A stretch of DNA of 64,000 nucleotides from Sulfolobaceae archaeon (GCA_026627305.1 JAPNVD010000005.1:62001-126000); one strand, 5' to 3'. Positions 25,515 through 35,271 are shown, counted from the stretch's first letter. Notes: generated by a model from the letters alone, not told the origin. Numbers and translations are program-made.

Positions 25515-26231
25515 ATGAAAATAGGGATTGTTCAACCGACAAATAAGGAATCAGCAATTAGTTTAACTAAGAAGGCTTTAGATAGTGGAGCCTCTCTAAT
25601 TCTTTTACCTGAGAAATGGGTACAGCACTTAGATGAGGCACCTTTAGAGGAATTTAGAGAATTAGCGAGAAAGTACACTGCAGTAATAATTCCTGGAGCA
25701 TTTGAAGATGGGGTATCAGTTGTTTCACCGATAATATGGACTGATGGAAGCATAAAGGGCATAGCTAAAAAGATCCACTTATTTAAATCTGAAAGAGGAA
25801 GGCTTTTTTCGGGCGATAAGGCAATAATTTTCACATATGGTGGTATAAAATTCGGTATTGAGATCTGTTATGATATAGATTTCCCCGAGGTAACCAGGGC
25901 GTTAGCCCTCAAAGGGGCTGAAGTTATCCTAGTTCCCTCTAAGGTTAAATCAGAGGGAATTGAGATATGGAGAGAATACCTGAAAGTGAGAGTATTAGAG
26001 AACAGGATATCCGTTTTAAACGCAAATGCTTTACAACCCCCTGAATATCCTGGAATGGGTGTAGCTATAATCCCTGAAAAGAAAAACGATTTAATCATAC
26101 CCAAAGTTGTAGGTGAGCTGGCAAATGGTAAAGAGGATTACATGATAGTAGATATAGATCCTTTATTATACCTAAAGATTAGGGAAGATAGGTTAAAAGA
26201 ATACGTAAACTTCGATGTAATTGAGCTCTAA
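25515..26231 (+). CDS. Carbon-nitrogen hydrolase (nitrilase superfamily)
   Basis: A cytosolic amidase-type enzyme. The nitrilase triad is complete: Glu in LILLPEKW (about 35), Lys in AKKIHLF (about 85) and the nucleophile Cys in GIEICYDIDFPE (about 120). The length (238) is on the short side because the N terminus begins directly at MKIGIVQPT. It starts right after the CBS gene stop (TAA-ATG) with GGAGGAG as ribosome site, so it is cotranscribed and coupled. The substrate (omega-amide, N-carbamoyl or other) is unknown. The end overlaps the convergent helicase by 4 bases. Confidence 0.85.
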   Translation: MKIGIVQPTNKESAISLTKKALDSGASLILLPEKWVQHLDEAPLEEFRELARKYTAVIIPGAFEDGVSVVSPIIWTDGSIKGIAKKIHLFKSERGRLFSGDKAIIFTYGGIKFGIEICYDIDFPEVTRALALKGAEVILVPSKVKSEGIEIWREYLKVRVLENRISVLNANALQPPEYPGMGVAIIPEKKNDLIIPKVVGELANGKEDYMIVDIDPLLYLKIREDRLKEYVNFDVIEL

Positions 26232-28462
26232 ACTATTGGCTTACCCCACCTCTCGTTTTCGTTACTCTCCTTGTTAGAATGTATCAGGAAGTCTATTAGC
26301 CTCATTGACTTCTTCCTCGATAGAACCCTATTGTTATTACCACAATAAGGACTATAGATACACTTAGGACATCCATCTTCACAATCACATTTACTCACAA
26401 TATCTAAAGCAACCTCATAAGCATCTTCTAATCTTTCAAACAACTGTTTAGCTACACCACTTCCTCCAATAGCGGAATCGTATATAATCACATGACCGCT
26501 AGGATAACTTATTCCAGCTAAATCAGTTTGTGAAGCCCCTGCAACAACTCTACCCGCTGAGATTAAAACATGTTCAGTAGCATGAAATGCCTCCATTGAA
26601 TCATCAATAGTGAAATCGGGCAGTGATGGATGGGGTATTATAATCCCTTTTGTCCAATAACTAAAACTAATTGGCTCCTCATACATCACCATCCCTCTAT
26701 CTTTTTCCTTCTTTGCGTAAACATCCTTTATGACATAACCGGTGATATAAACAGTTATTAGCATCTCTCCATACTCAGCTTTCATTCCATATACCTCCTT
26801 ATTGGATATAGGTTTGAACTCCAGAAGGTTCACCTCATATAGAGGCTTCGTATAGTAGCTAAGATCATCGTTAACCCTACTAACTCTAACCTCAAGACCT
26901 TGAAGATCTAGCTTTTGAACTTTGTAAGTCCTCTTCGATATTAAATATATAGCATCAGGGTATAAATCATAAAGAGCCTCAGGTAACTGTCTCTCGCCCA
27001 AATTTTGACCACTAGTATCGCGGATCTTGATCGAAGGACCTATACCCCTTATGCTGCTCTTCAAAACGAACTCCCTAGCTTTAACTGTGGGATAAACGTA
27101 TTCGCCACTGATTTTTACAATTCCGTCTTTTTCCAACTCTACCAAAGCTTTTCTATAAACTTCAGGGAAAACACTTAACTGAACTCTCTGCTTTTCTAAA
27201 ACATATGCTGCCGCGTGGACTTTAGCAACCTCAACATTAGTGATATCTAAGGGAAGTGGAATTATTTCCCTATTGAAGAACTCCTGAGGTCTCCTCAAAT
27301 AGTAGGCATCTATCGGATCTGTGCTCAACAAAGTAAACACATAACCTATTTTCCCACCCCTACCAGCCCTACCAGCCCTTTGAAGATATTTCGAATAGCT
27401 AGGAGGTTGTTCAGCCATTATAACGGCATCCAGGCTTCCTATATCTATGCCTAACTCCAAGGTTGGTGTAGCAACAACCCCATCTAATCTTCCGCTTCTT
27501 AACCCCTCTTCAATTTTATGCCTCTCTTTTGCAGGCAACCCTGCCCTGTGAACGGGTAAATCAATACCAAACCTTTCAGCCCTTTTAGCTATTAGCTCAG
27601 CTAATTGCTGAGAATCCACAAAGATCAACGGCTTCAAACCCATCTTCACTAGTACATAAGCTAAGTAAGCTGACAAAACCCATCTACTGCCGCCAGCAGT
27701 ATCTATTAAGGAATGAATTGCTATACCTCTCCTCCTCTTAGTACCCTGAATTACAACCCCATCTTCCCCAAAAAGTTCTTGAAATAGAAATTGTGAAAAG
27801 CCTATGGTCGCACTGGATCCTATAATATTTATATTTCGTTTGAAATCCCTCAACCTATCTATTATCATCCTCAAATGAGCACCTAAGACTCCCTCATACA
27901 CATGAATCTCGTCAAAGACAAGATGATCCACACTTCTTATAAGATCCCTGAACCTCTTGCTTAAAGGTAAGCTTATATGGATCATGTCAGGGTTTGTTAT
28001 GAGTACTTCAGGAGGATTGTCATAGATCTCATCCCTCTCTTCTTTCGGCGTATCTCCATCTAGAACAGCTACTTTAACGCCTATTTCATCAGCAAATGCC
28101 TTTATTCTCGCCAGCTGATCCCTTGCTAACGCCTTAGTGGGGTAAACAAGGACAGATCTTTCACCCTCTAATGCCTTATTTAAAAGGGGTATAAGAAATG
28201 CCTCAGTTTTCCCTGTTCCTGTACCTGAAATGATTATGACGTTTTCGTTTTTAGATATCCTGTTAAAAGCCTCTTCCTGAAATCTATATAACCTCTTTAT
28301 TCCTCTTCTCTTCAATGCTTCTTTTAATTTAAAATTGATAGGCAAATCATCAATTAGCGCCCCGCTTTCTGGCTCTAAAGCTGTCTCAACATAAGTATGA
28401 ATTATCGATGCGTTAAACACCTTTAACTTCTCATTAATTTCACTGAGAAGGTTATCACTCAC
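26228..28462 (-). CDS. DEAD/H helicase, MrfA/Hrq1-like with zinc-binding C terminus
   Basis: A superfamily 2 3'-5' helicase of the MrfA/Hrq1 group, linked in bacteria and fungi to crosslink and mitomycin damage repair. Motif I is ISGTGTGKTEAF (about 79-90), motif II DEIH, motif III GSSATIG, and motif VI QRAGRAGRGG. The family's C-terminal zinc domain (about 600-720) shows C-x-C-x4-C-x2-C in CDCEDGCPKC followed by YCGNNNR, and EHVLIS earlier. The length (744) fits. A 65-residue winged-helix gene lies 32 bases upstream on the same strand and is probably its partner, comparable in position to MrfB in bacteria though not homologous. Confidence 0.85.
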   Translation of the reverse strand: MSDNLLSEINEKLKVFNASIIHTYVETALEPESGALIDDLPINFKLKEALKRRGIKRLYRFQEEAFNRISKNENVIIISGTGTGKTEAFLIPLLNKALEGERSVLVYPTKALARDQLARIKAFADEIGVKVAVLDGDTPKEERDEIYDNPPEVLITNPDMIHISLPLSKRFRDLIRSVDHLVFDEIHVYEGVLGAHLRMIIDRLRDFKRNINIIGSSATIGFSQFLFQELFGEDGVVIQGTKRRRGIAIHSLIDTAGGSRWVLSAYLAYVLVKMGLKPLIFVDSQQLAELIAKRAERFGIDLPVHRAGLPAKERHKIEEGLRSGRLDGVVATPTLELGIDIGSLDAVIMAEQPPSYSKYLQRAGRAGRGGKIGYVFTLLSTDPIDAYYLRRPQEFFNREIIPLPLDITNVEVAKVHAAAYVLEKQRVQLSVFPEVYRKALVELEKDGIVKISGEYVYPTVKAREFVLKSSIRGIGPSIKIRDTSGQNLGERQLPEALYDLYPDAIYLISKRTYKVQKLDLQGLEVRVSRVNDDLSYYTKPLYEVNLLEFKPISNKEVYGMKAEYGEMLITVYITGYVIKDVYAKKEKDRGMVMYEEPISFSYWTKGIIIPHPSLPDFTIDDSMEAFHATEHVLISAGRVVAGASQTDLAGISYPSGHVIIYDSAIGGSGVAKQLFERLEDAYEVALDIVSKCDCEDGCPKCIYSPYCGNNNRVLSRKKSMRLIDFLIHSNKESNENERWGKPIV

Positions 28463-28494
28463 AAAGGGAAAAGTAGTATTTTCACATATATAAG

Positions 28495-28692
28495 TTACAC
28501 TGTCCTAACATAGTAGAAATATCTGCCTCTTCTTGAAATCTTGTTCTCCTTGATTAGCTGAGTTAAAGCAATAGATATTTTATTAGCTGGATAGGGCATG
28601 TATTTTAGTAGATCACTATAGGTAATCCATTCCCGCTCCTTCAATAGGTCTTCTATTCTTTTCTTTATCTCTTCTATCTCATCGTTTGACAT
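28495..28692 (-). CDS. Small winged-helix protein upstream of helicase
   Basis: Sixty-five residues forming a compact winged helix: ITYSDLLKYMPYPANKISIA as the helix-turn-helix and NKISRRGRYFYYV as the wing. It may be a DNA-binding adaptor for the helicase gene 32 bases downstream, or its regulator. No other domain. ATG at 28692 is followed by a charged helix (SNDEIEEIKKRIEDLLKEREW). Confidence 0.65.
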   Translation of the reverse strand: MSNDEIEEIKKRIEDLLKEREWITYSDLLKYMPYPANKISIALTQLIKENKISRRGRYFYYVRTV

Positions 28693-28864
28693 AATATATC
28701 TACCCTTTTCTATTTTGTATTATTATTCATTTTCCATATATATAATATTATTCCCAATACCATTTATTTCTTTAAGGAAAAATATATGCACACGGTATAA
28801 CAATAATATAAACAGCATCGTTTAGGCTAGAAGTAAAGAAGAATGTTTTAAACTACAGCCGCAG

Positions 28865-29335
28865 CTAAACTTCCTTTACGATATATTTATCATCTCTTTT
28901 GACCAGCAAGCCAGAATAGATACCCCATTCAGATAATATAACCTCTAAATCGTATTCTGCAGTAGGCCCTTGATATTTTGTAATACCCTTTTTCTGGAGC
29001 TCATTAAGTAGCTGAGATATTGTAAACTCTTTTAACTCAATAGCAGTTTCAAAAGGTTCAACCTCTTTCAAGCTTTCCCTCAATAATTCCTTCCTGTGTT
29101 TTATATTCGAATTAACGAACTCAATTCCCTTATCTGTTATTATTATGTCCCCCTCCCCAACTGTTACAAATCCTAAAGCTGCAGCGGAGTACACTATCGG
29201 CATTAGATCATCCATATCCACTTCCATCTCCTTTTCGACTAGAAAGATGTCTGCCCTTCCTTCAAAGTCATTTATAAGAGTTGTGAGAAGTCCTAAAAGA
29301 TCCGCAACTCTAGAATTTGGATCTATCACGTCCAC
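28865..29335 (-). CDS. Stand-alone AAA-associated domain protein
   Basis: Matches the 'AAA-associated C-terminal domain' (PF09821-like) that is often fused to nitrate/taurine-type ABC ATPases but in archaea also occurs alone. Recognised from ADIFLVEKEMEVDMDDLMPI (about 33-52), AAALGFVTVGEGDIIITDKG (about 52-71) and HRKELLRESLKEVEPFETAI (about 80-99). The middle part looks like a winged helix. No ABC transporter gene is adjacent, so its partner is unknown. The 172 bases between this gene and the small winged-helix gene hold only AT-rich promoter-like sequence. Confidence 0.7.
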   Translation of the reverse strand: MDVIDPNSRVADLLGLLTTLINDFEGRADIFLVEKEMEVDMDDLMPIVYSAAALGFVTVGEGDIIITDKGIEFVNSNIKHRKELLRESLKEVEPFETAIELKEFTISQLLNELQKKGITKYQGPTAEYDLEVILSEWGIYSGLLVKRDDKYIVKEV

Positions 29336-29499
29336 AATTTATTATTATAGATATCGCCTATTTTGAAGTTTTCTAATTTTACTTAGTTATGATATAGAGA
29401 AGGAGGTGCAGATATCACATAACTTTTAATGAAAGTTTTCAGAATACAATTACTCTTCTTAAGATAATTTTTTAAAATTTGTAGATATATCTAAACCAC

Positions 29500-32079
29500 A
29501 TGAACTATAAGGTATTATTAGTCTCAGGTTTCTTGATACTATTGATAACAGGGTTTTTATCTCCGTTAATGGCACAAGCACAACCAGTAGGCTCGCCAAC
29601 ATTTCTTGCATATCCACACGCAGAACTAATAGCAGGTGGAGAGACATTCGTGCCAATAACGGTAACATTAGTTAATACGGGCGGAACGGCTTATAATGTT
29701 AACATTACACCCCTATCCTCTTATCCGTTTAAACCTGTGGCTAATCAATCCTCAATAATAGTGCCCGAATTATCAACAGGACAAGAGGTTAACGTGACCT
29801 TTTTATATGATATAGCAAACAACGTATCGTTAGGGTTTTACAAACTATACCTAAATTTGACATATCTCGCTTCCAATGGTTTACCTGGGACTCAAAAAAT
29901 ATCAACATCAATACCAATATTGGGCTACGTTAACTTCACCATAAAGGCTATATGGGGTAGTACAACATCACCTCTTGTAGTTGAACCAGGGGAGTCAATG
30001 GTACCGCTAACCCTAATAATTATGAATACAGGAAACGTGCTTGCTAGTAACGTAACAATTACGTTTAAATCAGGGTATCCCATTAAATTCCTAACTAATT
30101 CAACTACAATCGGTTATGTTCCAGCAGGACAGTTTAGTGAAACAACAGTTTATGCTGATGTTTATACCAATGCTTCAGCTGGAGTATATAACATTCCAAT
30201 TACAGTCCACTACTTTACCAATGCAAAACAGACAGTTATGGTAGAAGTGCCAATCAATGCAGGGAACTTCAGTGTAGATGCAGTATGGGGAACCCCAAGC
30301 TCTCCACTAACTGTAGGTCCAGGTGAGACAGACGTACCATTAACGTTAATTATATTCAACACTGGAAGCACTACAGTTGCTAATGTTTCTGTGAGCCTAA
30401 CCTCAACATATCCTGTTTACTTCCTAGAATCCTCTGCAACCGTTGGCTATATACCAGTAGGAGGATACAATGAAGTAACAGTATATGCTAATATTGCTAA
30501 GAACGCCACTGGAGGTGTGTATCATATACCTATAACTATTCATTACTTCTCAGGTGCTAAATATAAGACAAACTTCACCGTGCTAATAAATAACGCCAAT
30601 TTCAGTGTTGAAGCAATATGGGGAACCCCCTCTTCACCAATGGTAGTAGCACCAGGAGAGACTATGGTTCCATTAACGTTCATAATCTTTAATACAGGAC
30701 AGTTTGTCGCATCGAACGTTTCTTTAACGTTTACTTCAAGGTTTCCTGTGAAGTTCTTAGAGTCCTCTGCAACCGTTGGCTATATACCAGTAGGAGGATA
30801 CAATGAAGTAACAGTATATGCTAACGTTTATAATAACGCAACTGTAGGGATTTATACTATACCCGTAACGATACATTACTTCGATGGGTCTATTAAAGTT
30901 GTAAACGTTACGATAAGTATAAGCGGTAACGTATCAATAACCTTACAGACGGTCTGGGGCACACCTAGCTCACCAATTACCGCTTCTCCTGGTGAGCAAA
31001 ATGTACCTCTAACCATAATCTTTAGAAATACTGGAAGCGTAACTGCCTCAAATGTATCCATTTACTTTATAAAACACTACCCCATAAACTTCAGCAAGAC
31101 TTTCGAATCTGTTGGATTTGTCCCAGCTGGCGAGATAAATGAAATTACCGTAACAGCAACTGTCGCACCTAATGCAACACCAGGGATATACGAAATTCCT
31201 GTTATAGTCCATTACTTCTCCATGAACGTCACTGAGTACATGCAAGTAGTGATTTACAGCCCTAACATTACCATAACAGTAGTTACTTTGCCACCTCAGG
31301 TATTTCCAGGATTTTTCGATGTAAGGTTAGTCGCTATATTGTTAAACTACGGTGAGGGAATAGCTGAGAATTCTACAATATCCATATCTTCGCCTTTCGA
31401 GGTAATCACGCAACAGACACTAAAAATCGGTGTTATACCCACAGGTACACCAATAAACACTACTTTCCTGATCAATGTACCTAACGATACGAAACCTGGA
31501 ACTTACTACGTTAATTTCACAGTGAGATATGACGGAGGCAAACTCGTTTACTCCTATCCTTTAAAGATATATCCTAAGGCAAACCTAATTATTACAAACG
31601 TTTATTATCCTACCTTAAACCCAGGATCCTCTAAGGTTCCAATAACTGTAACTATAAAGAATATAGGAAACTCAACAGCCAAGAATGTTAGGGCTATATT
31701 AGGGTCTTCAGATGCCATATATCCCTATGTTAGCTCCTCCAATCCGTTAATGGCATTAACAGCCTCAGAGGCTTCGTTAGGAGACATAAAACCTGGTCAA
31801 GAGATAAACGTGACGTTTATAATAGAGGTATCTAGCGGTGCAAATACAGGCAAATATCAGATACCTTTAACCTTAGTGTGGAATCAAACTGGCTCGCTTT
31901 ACCCGTTTGTACAAAACGACATGTTTAACGTCACTGTCTCACCTACAATATACCAGCAGTTTGTATCAAAATACCTATCAAACCCACTAATCGACGCTAT
32001 GGCAGCTATAGTAATAATCTTATTAATAGTAGTAATAGTTGTAGCTGTTAGGGCATCGAGAAGGTCTGCAAACAAATAA
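29500..32079 (+). CDS. Large surface protein of about seven CARDB/NEW3-like repeats
   Basis: An exported, membrane-anchored cell-surface protein. It has a signal peptide (residues 1-27, ending near MAQAQ), then about seven immunoglobulin-like repeats of 105-111 residues, each with a W-G-x-P-S-S-P or similar opening, P-G-E-x-x-V-P-L-T, N-T-G, and a G-x-Y-x-I-P-(I/V) closing strand. One C-terminal membrane helix (about 832-853) ends in a basic tail (RASRRSANK). Many N-x-S/T sites suggest heavy glycosylation. Repeats 2 and 3 share a 62-base identical stretch. Such COG1361-like proteins may act in adhesion, S-layer linkage or as solute-binding scaffolds; no ligand can be named. Single-gene transcript with ATG start. 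Confidence 0.82.
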   Translation: MNYKVLLVSGFLILLITGFLSPLMAQAQPVGSPTFLAYPHAELIAGGETFVPITVTLVNTGGTAYNVNITPLSSYPFKPVANQSSIIVPELSTGQEVNVTFLYDIANNVSLGFYKLYLNLTYLASNGLPGTQKISTSIPILGYVNFTIKAIWGSTTSPLVVEPGESMVPLTLIIMNTGNVLASNVTITFKSGYPIKFLTNSTTIGYVPAGQFSETTVYADVYTNASAGVYNIPITVHYFTNAKQTVMVEVPINAGNFSVDAVWGTPSSPLTVGPGETDVPLTLIIFNTGSTTVANVSVSLTSTYPVYFLESSATVGYIPVGGYNEVTVYANIAKNATGGVYHIPITIHYFSGAKYKTNFTVLINNANFSVEAIWGTPSSPMVVAPGETMVPLTFIIFNTGQFVASNVSLTFTSRFPVKFLESSATVGYIPVGGYNEVTVYANVYNNATVGIYTIPVTIHYFDGSIKVVNVTISISGNVSITLQTVWGTPSSPITASPGEQNVPLTIIFRNTGSVTASNVSIYFIKHYPINFSKTFESVGFVPAGEINEITVTATVAPNATPGIYEIPVIVHYFSMNVTEYMQVVIYSPNITITVVTLPPQVFPGFFDVRLVAILLNYGEGIAENSTISISSPFEVITQQTLKIGVIPTGTPINTTFLINVPNDTKPGTYYVNFTVRYDGGKLVYSYPLKIYPKANLIITNVYYPTLNPGSSKVPITVTIKNIGNSTAKNVRAILGSSDAIYPYVSSSNPLMALTASEASLGDIKPGQEINVTFIIEVSSGANTGKYQIPLTLVWNQTGSLYPFVQNDMFNVTVSPTIYQQFVSKYLSNPLIDAMAAIVIILLIVVIVVAVRASRRSANK
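30430..30491 (+). repeat. 62-base exact direct repeat, first copy
   Basis: Bases TCCTCTGCAACCGTTGGC...GTATATGCTAA are identical to 30763-30824, exactly 333 bases (111 codons) downstream. The flanks quickly diverge at silent and coding sites, which suggests recent gene conversion between repeats of the surface protein. Confidence 0.9.
30763..30824 (+). repeat. 62-base exact direct repeat, second copy
   Basis: Identical to 30430-30491. It encodes the same ESSATVGYIPVGGYNEVTVY segment in the next repeat unit of the surface protein. Confidence 0.9.
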
Positions 32080-32118
32080 AAGAAGAAATTTTTATCTCTT
32101 TTAATTTATAAAAACTTT
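32080..32118. terminator. AT-rich gap between convergent genes, likely two-way terminator
   Basis: The 40 bases between convergent stops hold AATTTTTATCTCTTTTAAT on the plus strand and A-rich runs that read as T-rich on the minus strand, as expected for terminators of both genes. Confidence 0.35.
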
Positions 32119-32119
32119 T

Positions 32120-32614
32120 TTAAATACTAAAGTTCTTATACATCTTACCTAGTTGTTCTAAAATAGCAAAAACCACTCCTAAGCCTATCTTTACATCCTC
32201 ATTATACCTAAACCTCGAATACATATCCCCTATACCTTTAACAGGCTTTATTTCGCCTGGGCTTCCTATAGCCTGCACAAGATTTAGTGCATTTTTAAGG
32301 CTCTTCTCGTCTATACCTTTTAACGCGTTTAGCAAAACCTTTAACTTACTGACCGTTGACTGATCGGTCAAGAGGACTAATAGATCAGATAAATCCTTCC
32401 AACTTGAAGCTAATTGACCAACTATCCCCAAGACTTCTGGGGAAAGCAAGGCATCTAAGATCTGTTGTTTCAGATCCTCGTTTTCTAAAACAGCCTTTGT
32501 TAGGTCTAGAATACCGCTTTTATCCAATAGTTTAGCGATCTCCATTACCTTATCTATTACGCTAAGGTTTTCCTGAGAGACAAGCTTTTCGATTATTACA
32601 TCTTCCGAAGACAT
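32120..32614 (-). CDS. DUF1641 protein
   Basis: A helical protein of the DUF1641 family, often found near oxidoreductases such as formate dehydrogenase-like or sulfide:quinone reductase genes; its function is not established. Family-like parts are EIAKLLDKSGILDLTKAVL (about 20-40) and GEIKPVKGIGDMYSRF with DVKIGLGVVFAILEQLGKM at the C terminus. The frame is open further to 32692, but ATG 32614 has a TATA (AATATTATATCC on the minus strand) about 30 bases upstream, and the longer start would overlap the start codon of the divergent peptidase. No redox gene is adjacent here. Confidence 0.72.
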   Translation of the reverse strand: MSSEDVIIEKLVSQENLSVIDKVMEIAKLLDKSGILDLTKAVLENEDLKQQILDALLSPEVLGIVGQLASSWKDLSDLLVLLTDQSTVSKLKVLLNALKGIDEKSLKNALNLVQAIGSPGEIKPVKGIGDMYSRFRYNEDVKIGLGVVFAILEQLGKMYKNFSI

Positions 32615-32691
32615 CAATATAAAATAAAAGTGGAAGGATATAATATTTGTTATGATGAAAGCTTTTAAGATGAGAAAGATACAAAACTTCA

Positions 32692-33843
32692 ATGGCAGTA
32701 GAAGAAGTTTATAAATTAACGTCTGATTTAATCAAGATTAAGTCAATAACACCTGTTCAGGATAGTGGACTTTTAGAGGCTTCTGAATTTATAAGGGACT
32801 GGCTAAAGGATAAGGGATTTAACCCTGAAGTGAAGGAGTTCTACAAGGGATTTCCAGTAGTTATTGCCTCAAATAAGAAAGAGCCATTAAAGTTGTTACT
32901 TAATGGGCATTTTGATGTTGTCCCAGTAGGAGATCTATCGAAGTGGTCTGACGATCCTTTCTCAGGAAAAATTATTGAAGATAAGATATTTGGGAGAGGG
33001 GCTACCGACATGAAAGGAGGACTAGCCGTTCAAATGGTTACTTTCGCTGAGCTTGCAGATAAGGTAAATTATGGTATAGTTTTTACAGCAGTTCCGGATG
33101 AAGAGATAGGTGGTGATAAAGGAAGTAAGATATTAGCGGAAAAATATAAACCTGAAGTAGTCCTTATAGCAGAACCCTCAACTTCAACATCGATGAATGT
33201 TGCCGAAAAGGGGCTCTTTCAAGTAAAATTGGTAGCTAAGGGAAAATCAGCTCACGGGAGCTTACCTTCATTGGGAGAAAACGCAATAATGAAGGTAGTT
33301 GAAGATCTGAAGAGCTTGGCTAAGATCTCAGAAGTTAAAATAAATATTCCTGATGAGCTAAACGAAGTAATAAAGGATACGTTAGAAATCCTAAAGTCAC
33401 AAGACGTCTTAAGGATATCGTTCAATCCTGGAGTTATAAGAGGAGGGTCAAAGATTAATATGGTTCCAGACTATTGTGAGGTTGAGGTGGATATGAGGCT
33501 TCCACCAGGTATATCATCAAAGGAGGCTGAGAATATCTTGAAGGAGTTAGTTAAGAACTGTGAGTATGAGTTTCTAGACATCTCAGAGCCCAATTTCACC
33601 TCTCCCAATACAAAATACGTGAAGATCTTAGAGGATTCCATTTCAAAGGTCTTGGGGGTGAGGCCTAGAAAATACATGACTACAGGCGCTACAGATGGCA
33701 GATTCTTTAGGCAAAAGGGAATACCAACTATAGTTTACGGACCAGGAGAACTAGGAGTTGCACACTCATATAATGAATTTATTTCCTTTAAAGAACTAAG
33801 AAATGCTTATGAAGTTTACAAAGACTTTATGCTTAAGCTCTAG
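32692..33843 (+). CDS. M20-family metallopeptidase/deacylase (ArgE/DapE type)
   Basis: A di-zinc hydrolase of the M20 family, cleaving acylated amino acids or peptides in the cytosol. The zinc site is NGHFDVVP (first His and Asp), GRGATDMKGG (bridging Asp), VPDEEIGG (general-base Glu and ligand Glu), and TGATDGRFF/GVAHSYNEF near the C terminus (last His). The dimerisation domain lies at about 180-290. The length (383) fits. It could be a carboxypeptidase like the Sulfolobus CPSso enzyme, or an acetylornithine/acetyl-lysine deacetylase; LysW-type arginine/lysine genes are not adjacent. TATA CTTTTAAGA is about 26 bases before ATG, so the mRNA is leaderless. Confidence 0.85.
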   Translation: MAVEEVYKLTSDLIKIKSITPVQDSGLLEASEFIRDWLKDKGFNPEVKEFYKGFPVVIASNKKEPLKLLLNGHFDVVPVGDLSKWSDDPFSGKIIEDKIFGRGATDMKGGLAVQMVTFAELADKVNYGIVFTAVPDEEIGGDKGSKILAEKYKPEVVLIAEPSTSTSMNVAEKGLFQVKLVAKGKSAHGSLPSLGENAIMKVVEDLKSLAKISEVKINIPDELNEVIKDTLEILKSQDVLRISFNPGVIRGGSKINMVPDYCEVEVDMRLPPGISSKEAENILKELVKNCEYEFLDISEPNFTSPNTKYVKILEDSISKVLGVRPRKYMTTGATDGRFFRQKGIPTIVYGPGELGVAHSYNEFISFKELRNAYEVYKDFMLKL

Positions 33844-34209
33844 CTATTCATAAATAACCTCCTTAACGTTCTTGATGAAATCCTCAACCCTTTTTTCCGC
33901 TTCTTTCATGAATTCTTCATCAATAATTCCATCAACATAAATATAATAATGCAAACTTAAGGCTAGATCCCAGGTTTCGCTCACCCATGAACCCAAAATA
34001 TCAGACAACTTTATGGCTATCTCACTTCTAGTGCCATCGGTAATGTAAAAATAATCAGCTAAAGCTTTCAAACCTAAGTTAACTACCTCATACAGCATTT
34101 CTGCCCTTTCCCTAACATCTGCTTCCTTTATAGCCCTATCCAAGTAGAAATCTGCAAACTCCAGTTCTGTAAAAGTCTTCATCCCTATTGGTTGTAAAGA
34201 TAGGCTCAT
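33844..34209 (-). CDS. PaREP1/HEPN-like helical protein
   Basis: An all-helical protein like the PaREP1 family of crenarchaea, related to HEPN-type proteins. Typical parts: YLDRAIKEADVRERAEMLYE (about 23-42) and LGLKALADYFYITDG. The family often occurs with toxin-antitoxin style partners, but none is adjacent; function unknown. The frame is open to 34263, but ATG 34209 lies 27 bases from a minus-strand TATA (TTTATTTATA near 34236), so the shorter form of 121 residues is preferred. It directly abuts the peptidase stop. Confidence 0.65.
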   Translation of the reverse strand: MSLSLQPIGMKTFTELEFADFYLDRAIKEADVRERAEMLYEVVNLGLKALADYFYITDGTRSEIAIKLSDILGSWVSETWDLALSLHYYIYVDGIIDEEFMKEAEKRVEDFIKNVKEVIYE

Positions 34210-34285
34210 GATTAACTGTTTGAGAGGTATGTATAAATAAAGCAATAATCTAGCTATTACCACTAGCTAACAAATACTCTTTCTT

Positions 34286-35215
34286 CTAATCCCCCTGGGA
34301 TGCCTTAAACAGATTAGCTAACCCTCTAGGTATTTTAGCAGGTCTATTATCCTTTTGGAACAACTCTCTTCTTCTAGCCTCTAGTATTATAGGTTCTAAA
34401 TTCAAATATTCAGCAGCGGTAAGAACTCTAGCTCCTAGATCTCTGGCTACATCTTTTACAGGCTTCAATATGTTCTCATAATTTGGATCCCTCAACACAT
34501 GGTGATCCACTATCATGGTCTCCGCACCTTCCTTTATTATGCTTTCCATATTCTTTATAGAGTTATTAAGCTCCTCTTCACTCAACGCCCTTCCTAGGAG
34601 GTAACTAAGAGGACCGTCTATTATAATATAGTTGGGCTTTACTTCCTCAGTAAATCTCAAATGTTGATCTCTAGGTGCACCTTCAATATCTGAAGTCACG
34701 AGAAGGGTTGAATCTTTATCATTGATAGCTACTTGTACCACATATCCCAACCTTTCATCAGCTCCATGAGGAACGGCATTAGAAAACTTTATCGTAGTTG
34801 AGCCATACTTCACTTCTTTTCCCTCTGCAACCTCAATTTGCTTTGCTTGATCCCTTATAGCTCTCAAAAACTTGGGAGCTCTCCTATATTTCTGACTGTT
34901 ATTTATCATATTCTGAGGGTCTTTAATAAAAACGATCTTATCTTTATATATGGTTTCAGGAACTATATAACCGGGATCATGGTGGTCGTAATGATAATGA
35001 GTAACTATTATGATATCGGACAATTTAGCGTAATCAATTATGACCTTTGCCAGTTCTGTAAGTCTATCTACCTCTAACTGATGTGGAGGTAAACCAAACC
35101 TTCTAGGAGCTAAAGAGACTGCAGGATCTATAAGTATACGTAAATCCTTAGTCTCAACAAACGTAGCCTGAGACCTAACCCCTAAACTTTCAAATGCTAT
35201 TGGTGTGATCTTCAC
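34286..35215 (-). CDS. Metallo-beta-lactamase-fold hydrolase (UPF0282 type)
   Basis: A predicted metal-dependent hydrolase of the archaeal UPF0282 group. The metal-binding motif is [16 protein letters not shown] (about 67-82), with further ligands in [16 protein letters not shown] and [15 protein letters not shown]. The length of about 309 fits. The frame can be read from 35266, but the first 17 codons would encode a hydrophobic stretch not typical of the family. GTG 35215 ([15 protein letters not shown]) has a TATA CTTATATATATT about 28 bases upstream. RNA or cyclic-nucleotide substrates are possible; the reaction is unknown. Confidence 0.8.
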   Translation of the reverse strand: MKITPIAFESLGVRSQATFVETKDLRILIDPAVSLAPRRFGLPPHQLEVDRLTELAKVIIDYAKLSDIIIVTHYHYDHHDPGYIVPETIYKDKIVFIKDPQNMINNSQKYRRAPKFLRAIRDQAKQIEVAEGKEVKYGSTTIKFSNAVPHGADERLGYVVQVAINDKDSTLLVTSDIEGAPRDQHLRFTEEVKPNYIIIDGPLSYLLGRALSEEELNNSIKNMESIIKEGAETMIVDHHVLRDPNYENILKPVKDVARDLGARVLTAAEYLNLEPIILEARRRELFQKDNRPAKIPRGLANLFKASQGD

Positions 35216-35271
35216 AATAAGAAAATATAAAAAGAAGTAATATATATAAGATGTGCTTTTGCCCAACTATA

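Noticed and set aside
33844-34209. PaREP1/HEPN-like gene as half of a toxin-antitoxin pair
   Set aside because: No small MNT-type nucleotidyltransferase or other partner lies next to it; the neighbours are a peptidase and a metallo-hydrolase.
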